From VRUE01 sp035548675 (GTDB lineage Bacteria; Actinomycetota; Thermoleophilia; Solirubrobacterales; 70-9): DNA of 7,885 nucleotides. Below are positions 1-5,602 of this stretch, in pieces; position 1 is the first letter of the stretch, and every line of letters starts with the position of its first letter. Made by a program: the position numbers and the translations under genes. The DNA lies in contig DASZSJ010000100.1 of assembly GCA_035548675.1 (NCBI GenBank), positions 1 through 7,885 of the forward strand, given 5' to 3'. The notes under the pieces are model-generated. The model had not been told where the DNA came from. It did no database searches and saw only the letters and a list, made by a program, of their open reading frames with translations.

Positions 1-555
1 GACCGCCTCCGCGAGCACGGCTGCGCCGGGCGATTCGGCTGCCGGCTCGAGCGCGCCGAGCGCGCCGAGCCGAGCGCGCACCTGCGGCGCCCGTTCGCGG
101 ATCTCCTCGCGCTGGCGCTCGAAGGCGTCGACGACGGCTTCCATCACCATGCGGAAGCTCGGCATGCCGCGCCCCTCGTCGGGCGGGAAGTAGGTGCCGC
201 CGTAGAAGGGGACGCCCTCGGGGTCGAGGAAGACCGTCATCGGCCAGCCGCCCTGGCCGCTGATCTCCTGCACCGCCTCCATGTAAAGGGCGTCGACATC
301 GGGGCGCTCCTCGCGGTCGACCTTGACGTTGACGAAGTGCTCGTTCATGTAGGCGGCGGTCTCGGTGTCCTCGAAGGACTCGCGCTCCATTACGTGGCAC
401 CAGTGGCAGGCCGAGTAGCCGACCGAGAGCAGGATCGGGCGGTCCCCCTCGCGGGCTCGCGCCAGCGCCTCCTCGCCCCAGGGATACCAGTCGACCGGGT
501 TCTCGCTGTGCTGGAGCAGGTAGGGGCTGGTCTCCTTGGCGAGCCGGTTGGCCAT
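1..555 (-). CDS. DUF255 thioredoxin-fold protein (YyaL/SSP411 family), N-terminal part, cut by window edge
   Basis: I translated this from the ATG at 553-555; the frame stays open through 185 codons to base 1, so the C-terminal part is outside the window. The start MANRLAKETSPYLLQH is the family's conserved opening. It is followed by NPVDWYPWGEEAL (residues 19-31), the thioredoxin-like CxxC site SACHWCHVM with C50 and C53, VKVDREERPDVD (77-88), and GGWPMTVFLDPEG.PF with GGTYFPP (102-125). Family members are usually about 650-700 residues, with a thioredoxin domain followed by a six-hairpin glycosidase-like (N-acylglucosamine 2-epimerase-like) region. The biochemical role of bacterial members is not firmly established. 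No signal peptide is visible, so a cytoplasmic location is likely. No strong Shine-Dalgarno precedes the ATG. It is transcribed divergently from the GGDEF-EAL gene. The family call is very secure; the function is open. Confidence 0.95.
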   Translation of the reverse strand, partial: MANRLAKETSPYLLQHSENPVDWYPWGEEALARAREGDRPILLSVGYSACHWCHVMERESFEDTETAAYMNEHFVNVKVDREERPDVDALYMEAVQEISGQGGWPMTVFLDPEGVPFYGGTYFPPDEGRGMPSFRMVMEAVVDAFERQREEIRERAPQVRARLGALGALEPAAESPGAAVLAEAV

Positions 556-564
556 CACGTCACA

Positions 565-617
565 CTACCCGCGGGCCGCGTTGGTCCGTTCGGCTGAGTA
601 ATGGCAAAAGCGGGTAG
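565..617. repeat. 8-bp inverted repeat in divergent intergenic spacer
   Basis: CTACCCGC at 565-572 is the exact reverse complement of GCGGGTAG at 610-617. The arms lie 37 bp apart in the 110-bp spacer between the two divergent genes. The left arm is 10-17 bp upstream of the DUF255 start, and the right arm about 50 bp upstream of the GGDEF-EAL start. This could be a two-site operator or chance in GC-rich DNA. I found no convincing -35/-10 pair in either direction in this spacer. Confidence 0.25.
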
Positions 618-645
618 ATGAAATTCGTACTGATTCGGGGTCTCC

Positions 646-669
646 ATGCGTGAGCCCCTATCCAGGTGA
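646..669 (+). CDS. Possible 7-codon leader ORF overlapping the GGDEF-EAL start
   Basis: ATG at 646 opens a frame reading MREPLSR and stops with TGA at 667-669. That TGA overlaps the GTG start (666-668) of the GGDEF-EAL gene as GTGA, the geometry of translational coupling. A GGGG lies about 6 nt upstream of the ATG, whereas the GTG itself has no good Shine-Dalgarno. It may help deliver ribosomes to the GTG, or it may be coincidence: a 7-codon ORF has no statistical support by itself. Confidence 0.2.
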   Translation: MREPLSR

Positions 670-2099
670 CCGTCGGAAGCTCTAACTTCGGCTGGTTGAC
701 TGACCAGACTTCTCCGATCCTGGGCGATCCGGCGATCCAGGCCGTGCTCGCCAAGCTCGCCCCCGAAGACCGCAAGGTCATCGACGAGGCGCTCGCCAAA
801 GCGGAGCGAACCGAGGTCGAGCTGCGCTATCTCGCCGACCACGACTCGCTCACCGGCTTGCTCGACCGGCGCCGCTTCCGCGCCGAGCTCGACACCTACG
901 TCTCCTTCAGCGCCCGCTACGGCGGCCAGGGAGCGGTGATGATCATCGACATCGACGGCCTCAAGGCGATCAACGACAGGCTCGGCCATCACGCCGGCGA
1001 CAACCTGATCCGCCACGTCGCCGCGATCATGCGCGAGCGGGTCCGCACCACCGACATCGTCGCTCGCCTCTCCGGTGACGAGTTCGCGGTGCTGATGCCG
1101 CAGACCGATACCGCGGGCGCGCTGCAGCTGGGCGAGGACCTGCGCGCGCAGGTCGCCGAGGACGCCGCCGCCGGGCTTGACACCGAGCAGGCGACGATCA
1201 GCGTTGGCATCACGATGTTCGGCGGTGAGCGCGGCATCGGCGCCGAGGCGATCCTGGTCGCCGCAGACCAGGCGATGTACGGGGCCAAGGAACAGGGTCG
1301 CAACCAGATCGCCCTCTTCCAGGACCCCGACGAACCCCGTCGCGATCAGCGTCGCCAGCAGACGACCAGCGCGCGGATCCGCGAAGCGCTGACCCAGGAC
1401 CGGCTCAGCCTGCACACGCAGCCGATCCGCAGCCTTGCCTCGGGCGGGATCGAGCGCTACGAGCTGCTGTTGCGGATGACCGGTGAGAACGGCGAGTTGC
1501 TTCCGGCTGCCTCCTTCATCGAGGCCGCCGAGCGCTCGGGCATGGTGCAGGAGCTGGACCGCTGGGTCGTCGCCCAGGCGCTGGAGCTGCTCGCCCAGCG
1601 CGAGCAGGAGGGCGATCCGGTCTCGCTGCACGTCAACCTCTCCGGCGCCTCGGTCGCCGACCTCTCCGTGCTCGAATTCATCGAGCGCCGCCTCGACGAG
1701 GGCCAGGCCGACCCGGCCCGCTGCACCTTCGAGATCACCGAGACGGCGCGCGTTCGCAACTACGAAGCCGCGGCCGGCTTCGCCGACCGCATCACCGAGT
1801 TCGGCTGCCAGGTCGCGATCGACGACTACGGTGCCGGCTTCGGCCCCTTCCACTACCTGAAGAGCATCCCCTTCGACCTGATCAAGATCGACGGCTCCTT
1901 CGTCCGCGACATGCCCAACTCCGACGCCGACCAGCTCACCGTCCAGGCGATCGTGCAGATTGCCCGCGGCCTCGGCAAGACGACGATCGCCGAGTACGTG
2001 CAGGACGACGTCACAGCGCAGATGCTGCGCGAATACGGCGTCGACATGGCCCAGGGCTACCACCTCGGCCGCCCGGTCGACGTCGCCGAGGCGCTTTAG
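666..2099 (+). CDS. Soluble GGDEF-EAL cyclic-di-GMP turnover protein
   Basis: The 477-residue protein has two domains. A short helical N-terminus (about 1-55) has no transmembrane segment and no recognisable sensor domain. The GGDEF domain (about 56-215) has DIDGLKAIND (95-104), GHHAGD (107-112), signature SGDEF (136-140), and RTTD at 127-130, five residues upstream, matching the inhibitory I-site. The EAL domain (about 235-477) has ELLLR (266-270) for EALLR, N324, E356, D386-D387 in DDYGAG, K407 in IKID, E443 and Q463. The second Glu of the usual AEGVE is Gln446 (AEYVQD). GGDEF domains make c-di-GMP and EAL domains hydrolyse it to pGpG; most metal and catalytic residues are present in both, so either or both may be active. 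The GTG start is chosen because an in-frame TGA lies at 651-653; GTG at 744 is a possible shorter start. The gene converges with the SnoaL-like gene. Confidence 0.95.
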   Translation: MTVGSSNFGWLTDQTSPILGDPAIQAVLAKLAPEDRKVIDEALAKAERTEVELRYLADHDSLTGLLDRRRFRAELDTYVSFSARYGGQGAVMIIDIDGLKAINDRLGHHAGDNLIRHVAAIMRERVRTTDIVARLSGDEFAVLMPQTDTAGALQLGEDLRAQVAEDAAAGLDTEQATISVGITMFGGERGIGAEAILVAADQAMYGAKEQGRNQIALFQDPDEPRRDQRRQQTTSARIREALTQDRLSLHTQPIRSLASGGIERYELLLRMTGENGELLPAASFIEAAERSGMVQELDRWVVAQALELLAQREQEGDPVSLHVNLSGASVADLSVLEFIERRLDEGQADPARCTFEITETARVRNYEAAAGFADRITEFGCQVAIDDYGAGFGPFHYLKSIPFDLIKIDGSFVRDMPNSDADQLTVQAIVQIARGLGKTTIAEYVQDDVTAQMLREYGVDMAQGYHLGRPVDVAEAL

Positions 2100-2196
2100 C
2101 TGCTCTGGCGCAAGGTGAGGACGGCGCGCGTCGCCGCCGATCTTCCCGCGCGGGTGCTCGGTGAGGAATTCGTGTGCCGCGGCGCGCCGGGCGAGG
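2100..2196. other. Convergent intergenic spacer
   Basis: These 97 bp separate the ends of the converging GGDEF-EAL (plus) and SnoaL-like (minus) genes. The spacer contains a perfect 10-bp palindrome CCCGCGCGGG at 2145-2154 and no T-run on either side, so I see no convincing intrinsic terminator. On the minus strand one frame reads AAAHEFLTEHPRGKI, which resembles the C-terminal tail of medium-chain zinc-binding dehydrogenases or quinone reductases. It may be a gene relic; see the findings. Confidence 0.5.
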
Positions 2197-2709
2197 TCAG
2201 GCGCGCTGGTGGATCGCGTCGGCGAGGTGCGTCTTGATGTTGAGCGCGGCGGTCATCACGCGCTCGACCGGTGAGCCGGCGGGCGGCAGGGCGCCGAGCT
2301 GGCGGGCGAGGTCGGCCGCATTCATGTAGGCGTCGTTGCGCTGGATGCGGCCGTTGCGGACAGTGAGCACGTCGCAGCCCTGGATCTCGACCCGGGCACC
2401 GTTGGGGTCGAGGCCTTCGAAGCGGGTCGAGCCGCTGAAGGTGCCGTTGGCGCGCCAGCGCACCGCCGCCTTGTCCCCCGCGGCGATCACCTCGACGACC
2501 TCGAGCTCGAGGTCGGGAAAGGCGGCGAAGAGGTCACCGAACCAGGCTCGGTAGGAGGTGGGCACCTGCAGCTCGATGAGGCCGTGGATCTCGCCGGTCC
2601 CGCCCGGCTCGTAGAAGGCGGTCATCGCGTCGAGGTCGCGACGGCCGACCGCCTCGAAGTAAGCGTGGGCGACGGCCGCGGGGTCGCCTGACTGCTCGTC
2701 GGTCGCCAT
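2197..2709 (-). CDS. SnoaL-like / NTF2-superfamily protein
   Basis: The 170-residue protein has the SnoaL-like (polyketide cyclase-type, NTF2 superfamily) pattern. It has an N-terminal helix with AHAYFEAVGRRDLDAMTAFY (14-33), a middle part with SYRAWFGDLFAAFPDLELEV, then beta strands ending in DVLTVRNGRIQRNDAYMN (113-130) and a helical tail. The family makes small cone-shaped dimers. Members include cyclases, isomerases, limonene-epoxide-hydrolase-like enzymes and many of unknown function, so no substrate can be assigned. The ATG at 2707-2709 lies 9 nt after the acyl-CoA ligase stop, so the two are probably co-transcribed and coupled. No strong Shine-Dalgarno is seen, only a GGGG about 11 nt upstream inside the ligase end. 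The C-terminal 25 residues or so extend beyond the usual core. It may act on a product of the CoA pathway, but that is inference from position only. Confidence 0.88.
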   Translation of the reverse strand: MATDEQSGDPAAVAHAYFEAVGRRDLDAMTAFYEPGGTGEIHGLIELQVPTSYRAWFGDLFAAFPDLELEVVEVIAAGDKAAVRWRANGTFSGSTRFEGLDPNGARVEIQGCDVLTVRNGRIQRNDAYMNAADLARQLGALPPAGSPVERVMTAALNIKTHLADAIHQRA

Positions 2710-2718
2710 GCGGTCAGG

Positions 2719-4218
2719 TTACCCCGCTCGCAGCTCGGCCCGCTTGACCTTGCCGCTGCTCGTCTTCGGCAGCTCGGCGACGAACTCGACGATGCGGGGG
2801 AACTTGTAGGGGGCGGTCTCGCGCTTGCAGTGCTCCTGCAACTCGCGCGCCAGCTCCTCGCTCGGCTCGCGCTCGCGGGGGACGACGATCGCGCGCACGA
2901 CGGCGCCGCGCTCGGGGTCGGGAGCGGCGACGGCGGCGGCTTCGGCGACGTCGGGGTGGGAGAGCAGCGCCGACTCGACCTCGAAGGGGCCGATCCGGTA
3001 GCCGGAGGAGAGGATGATGTCGTCGTCGCGCCCCTCGAAGTAGAGGTAGCCCTCCCCGTCTTCGCGGACCAGGTCGCCGGTCGGCCACCATTCGCCCGCG
3101 AAGCGCTCGCCGTCGAGGTAGTGGGAGAAGAAGGTGGGGGAGGAGGCGACGCGCAGCTGCAGTTCGCCGGCGGCTTGATCGGCCGGCCGGGCTTGCCCAA
3201 CATCGCCCTGCTCCGGAGCCGCGCCCCCGACGGCGACGATGCGGACCGCCATCCCCGGCAGCGGTTTGCCCATCGAGCCCTGGCGCACCGGCTCGCCGGC
3301 AAGGTTGCCGCTGACGTGGCCGGTCTCGGTTTGGCCGTAGCCGTCGGCGGGCTCGAGCCCGGTCGCCTCGCGGAAGGCGGCGATCGTCTCAGCCTCCAGC
3401 GGCTCGCCGGCGGAGACCATGCGGCGCAGGGCGGGGAGGGGGCGCAGGGTCGTGCGCTTGGCCAGCATCCGGTACTCGGTGGGCGCCTGGCAGAGCACGT
3501 TGACGCCGAGCGCCTCGGCGATGTCAAGCCGTTTGGCCGGGTCGAAGCGGCCGTCGTGGATGACCGCCGCGGCGCCGGTCAGCCAGGGGGCGAGGAAGAC
3601 GTTGCGCGCCGACTTCGACCACCCGGTCGCCGTCGTGCACCAGACCAGCTCGCCCTTGCGCGAGCCGAGCCAGTGCTCGGCCTGGACCCGCTGGCCCTCC
3701 AGGTAGCGGTAGGCGTGCACGACCCCGCGCGGGTTGCCGGTGGTGCCCGAGGTGAAGACGATCAGCGCTGGGTCATCGGGATCCATCGCCTCCAGCGGCG
3801 CCGGCGTCTCCTGCGGCAGATCCTCGTCCAGCACCCTGGCGACCTCGGTGAGGGTCAACTTCTCGAGTCCGTCGGGCAGCTCCGCCAGCAGCGCGTCCTC
3901 GCCCACGCAGAGCGTCGGAGCAGCCGCCCCGACCCGCACCGCCAGGTCGTGCCGGCGCAGCTGCGTATTGCAGGGCAGGGCCACCGCCCCCATCCGCCAG
4001 CACGCCAGCAGCGAGAGCACCCACTCGATCCGGTTGCCGACGAGGGTCATCACCACGTCCCCGCGTTCGACCCCCCGCGCGGCGAAGGCCCCCGAGAGGC
4101 CCGCCGAGCAGGCGATCAGTTCGCCGAAGTGCCAGTCGCGCCGGTCGCCCTCGGCGTCCACCGCGACGATCCCAAGCCGCGAAGCCGGCGACCCCTCCAT
4201 GAGCTCGATGAAATTCAC
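2719..4218 (-). CDS. AMP-forming acyl-CoA synthetase (ligase), medium-chain/MACS-like
   Basis: This ANL-superfamily adenylating enzyme (499 residues) converts a carboxylic acid, ATP and CoA to acyl-CoA, AMP and PPi through an acyl-adenylate. Visible core motifs are the phosphate loop TSGTTGNPRG (156-165), GYGQTE (293-298), the ribose-binding Asp of TGDL (D382), GRDDD with R397, the hinge and SSGYRIGPFEVE (404-415), and the C-terminal catalytic lysine K490 in SSGKVKR. Architecture and length fit medium-chain acyl-CoA synthetases, but the substrate cannot be read from sequence. A roughly 10-residue stretch rich in Q, A, R and P (about 341-350) interrupts the usual GxxGEL segment. The start is taken as GTG at 4216-4218, giving MNFIELMEGS; the ATG at 4198-4200 (codon 7) is an alternative, and neither has a strong Shine-Dalgarno. 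It follows a large hairpin and is coupled to the SnoaL-like gene. It probably supplies the substrate for the upstream dehydrogenases and dehydratase. Confidence 0.93.
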   Translation of the reverse strand: MNFIELMEGSPASRLGIVAVDAEGDRRDWHFGELIACSAGLSGAFAARGVERGDVVMTLVGNRIEWVLSLLACWRMGAVALPCNTQLRRHDLAVRVGAAAPTLCVGEDALLAELPDGLEKLTLTEVARVLDEDLPQETPAPLEAMDPDDPALIVFTSGTTGNPRGVVHAYRYLEGQRVQAEHWLGSRKGELVWCTTATGWSKSARNVFLAPWLTGAAAVIHDGRFDPAKRLDIAEALGVNVLCQAPTEYRMLAKRTTLRPLPALRRMVSAGEPLEAETIAAFREATGLEPADGYGQTETGHVSGNLAGEPVRQGSMGKPLPGMAVRIVAVGGAAPEQGDVGQARPADQAAGELQLRVASSPTFFSHYLDGERFAGEWWPTGDLVREDGEGYLYFEGRDDDIILSSGYRIGPFEVESALLSHPDVAEAAAVAAPDPERGAVVRAIVVPREREPSEELARELQEHCKRETAPYKFPRIVEFVAELPKTSSGKVKRAELRAG

Positions 4219-4240
4219 GCCCGGCAGTCTGCCTTACGAG

Positions 4241-4368
4241 GTCTTCTGTTGGACCGAGGGTTGAAAGGGGCCGGGTGCCCCTCCCCCAAAACACTCGAGC
4301 GCGGCTCTGCCGCGCGTTTTTGGGGAAGGGGCACCCGGCCCCTCATCACCTATCGCAGTTCAGAAGAC
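4241..4368. repeat. Extended inverted repeat around the ACAD/ligase junction
   Basis: GTCTTCTG at 4241-4248 and its exact reverse complement CAGAAGAC at 4361-4368 are centred on the same midpoint (4304.5) as the 25-bp hairpin arms inside them. The 18-nt stretches between outer and inner arms are not well conserved. Outside the outer arms, a further patchy match continues when one side is read in reverse complement (GCAG, then CTGCC, then GGCG, with small gaps). The right outer arm lies in the last codons of the ACAD gene and the left arm in the ligase leader. This may be a palindromic mobile repeat or the trace of an inverted duplication. Confidence 0.45.
4267..4342 (-). terminator. Long stem-loop after the ACAD gene, probable terminator or attenuating hairpin
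   Basis: The left arm 4267-4291 and right arm 4318-4342 are 25-nt inverted repeats (GGGGCCGGGTGCCCC, then CCCC and AAAA) with a single mismatch between 4283 and 4326. In the minus-strand transcript this pair becomes G-U, so the stem is continuous for transcripts of the ACAD genes; a plus-strand transcript would have a C-A mismatch. Inside is a second perfect 7-bp stem, GCGCGGC/GCCGCGC (4299-4305 with 4309-4315), closed by a 3-nt loop. The structure starts 7 nt past the ACAD stop. Only a short TTT follows the outer stem, so it is not a textbook U-tract terminator. A TTTT lies 7 nt after the inner stem. It may instead act as a partial terminator or an mRNA-stabilising 3' end. Confidence 0.65.
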
Positions 4369-5573
4369 GACTTGCCAAGCAGCTGCCTGGCGACAATGAG
4401 CAGCTGGATCTGCTGCGTCCCCTCGAAGATGTCGAGGATCTTGGCGTCGCGCGCCCACTTCTCCAGCAGGTCGTTCTCGCCGTACCCGACGGATCCGCAG
4501 AGCTCGACGCAGCCGAGGGCGATCTCGACGCAGCTGCGCCCCGCCTTGGCCTTGGCCATCGAGGCCTGCAGCGAGTTGGGCTTGCTGTTGTCGGCCATCC
4601 AGGCCGCCTGCAGCGTCAGCAGCAGCGCCGCCTCGTAATCGGACTCCATCTCGAGGAAGCGGGCCGCCGCTGCCGACTGCGAGAGCGCCGGCGCGTCGTA
4701 GTCGATCTCGATCCCGGCCTGCTCGAGCCGCACGCGCGTCTCCTCGAGCGAGGCGCGGGCGACGCCGACGGCCATCGCCGCGACCAGTGGCCGCGTGTTG
4801 TCGAAGGTCTGCATCGCCCCGCCGAAGCCCTGCTTGGGATCGGACTTGACCTCCGGATCGCCCAGCAGCGCCTCCTTCGGCACCCGGCAGTCCTGCAGGG
4901 TGAAGTTGGCGGTGTCCGACGCCCGGATCCCGAGCTTGTGCTCGAGCCGGTCCAGCTTCAGGCCCGGATTGTCGCGCTCGACGATGAACGATCTGATCGC
5001 CGCCCGTCCGACCTTGCGGTCGAGCGTCGCCCAGACGACGATCAGGTCGGCCCGGTCGCCCGAGGTGACGAAGATCTTCTCGCCGTTGAGCACGTACTCG
5101 TCGCCGTCGAGCTCGGCCGTGGTGCGGATCGCCGCCGAGTCCGAGCCCGCCTCGGGCTCGGTGATCGCCATCGCCGCCCACTTGCCGCCGTAGCGCTCGA
5201 GCTGCTCGTCGGTCGCCACCGAGGCGATCGCCGAGTTGCCGAGACCCTGGCGGGGCATCGAGAGCAGCAGGCCGACGTCGCCCCAGCAGAGCTCGATCAC
5301 GCCGAGCACGGTGGAGAGGTTGGAGCCGTTGCGGTTGCCTTCGTCGCCGTTGTCGCTCGACTTGCTGCGGCGCACGCCGGTGGCCCCGGCGCCGCCGATG
5401 TCGGAGCCCTCGTTCATGCCGTCGATCAGCGAGGCAAGCATGTCGAGCTCCTTGGGGTAGGAGTGCTCGGCCTCGTCGTACTTGCGCGAGATCGGCCGGA
5501 AGACCTCGGTCGCGACCTGGTTCGCCTGGGTGGCGAGGGGCTTGAACTTCTTTGGTATCTCTAGGTTGATCAT
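4350..5573 (-). CDS. Acyl-CoA dehydrogenase, flavin-motif-bearing partner
   Basis: The 407-residue flavoenzyme family member is predicted to oxidise acyl-CoA to trans-2-enoyl-CoA. The FAD/substrate motif ITEPEAGSD (137-145) is intact, and the C-terminal RDAKILDIFEGTQQIQ (375-390) carries E384 at the position of the catalytic base. However, the R-x-x-F-G...Q element is absent (the region reads EETRVRLEQAGIEIDYDAP, about 278-295). The usual Q-x-x-G-G is VELCGS (356-361), with Glu357 in place of Gln. In ACADs these two elements contact the FAD of the neighbouring subunit. A hydrophilic Gly/Asn/Ser-rich insert (about 52-88) lengthens the N-terminal helical domain. The start is the ATG at 5571-5573, giving MINLEIPKKF; the open frame continues upstream only as antisense-like, Arg-rich noise overlapping the preceding gene. 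The gap from the preceding ACAD is 29 nt with a weak Shine-Dalgarno. It is probably the partner of that ACAD. Confidence 0.93.
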   Translation of the reverse strand: MINLEIPKKFKPLATQANQVATEVFRPISRKYDEAEHSYPKELDMLASLIDGMNEGSDIGGAGATGVRRSKSSDNGDEGNRNGSNLSTVLGVIELCWGDVGLLLSMPRQGLGNSAIASVATDEQLERYGGKWAAMAITEPEAGSDSAAIRTTAELDGDEYVLNGEKIFVTSGDRADLIVVWATLDRKVGRAAIRSFIVERDNPGLKLDRLEHKLGIRASDTANFTLQDCRVPKEALLGDPEVKSDPKQGFGGAMQTFDNTRPLVAAMAVGVARASLEETRVRLEQAGIEIDYDAPALSQSAAAARFLEMESDYEAALLLTLQAAWMADNSKPNSLQASMAKAKAGRSCVEIALGCVELCGSVGYGENDLLEKWARDAKILDIFEGTQQIQLLIVARQLLGKSSSELR

Positions 5574-5602
5574 GGCTTGCTTTCGCTCGTGCCCAGCCGT
5601 GG

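Noticed and set aside
49..78. GCGCGCCGA direct repeats near the left edge
   Set aside because: They lie inside the DUF255 reading frame, where they encode an Ala/Leu/Gly/Arg run. They are explained by codon bias rather than by a functional repeat.
555..2063. 502-codon minus-strand open frame opposite the GGDEF-EAL gene
   Set aside because: No domain is recognisable, and it is the complementary frame of a gene with clear GGDEF and EAL motifs. Its end overlaps the intergenic region and the DUF255 start.
2145..2154. CCCGCGCGGG palindrome as a terminator between converging genes
   Set aside because: There is almost no loop and no T-run on either side. Such palindromes are common in this base composition.
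2830..4638. 602-codon plus-strand open frame opposite the ligase gene
   Set aside because: It is antisense to a clear acyl-CoA synthetase, is rich in Arg, Gly, Ala, Val and Asp with no recognisable motif, and runs through the hairpin. Long open antisense frames are expected in high-GC DNA.
4275..5564. 429-codon plus-strand open frame opposite the second ACAD
   Set aside because: It is a shadow of the ACAD gene with an Arg/Leu/Val-rich composition and no domain.
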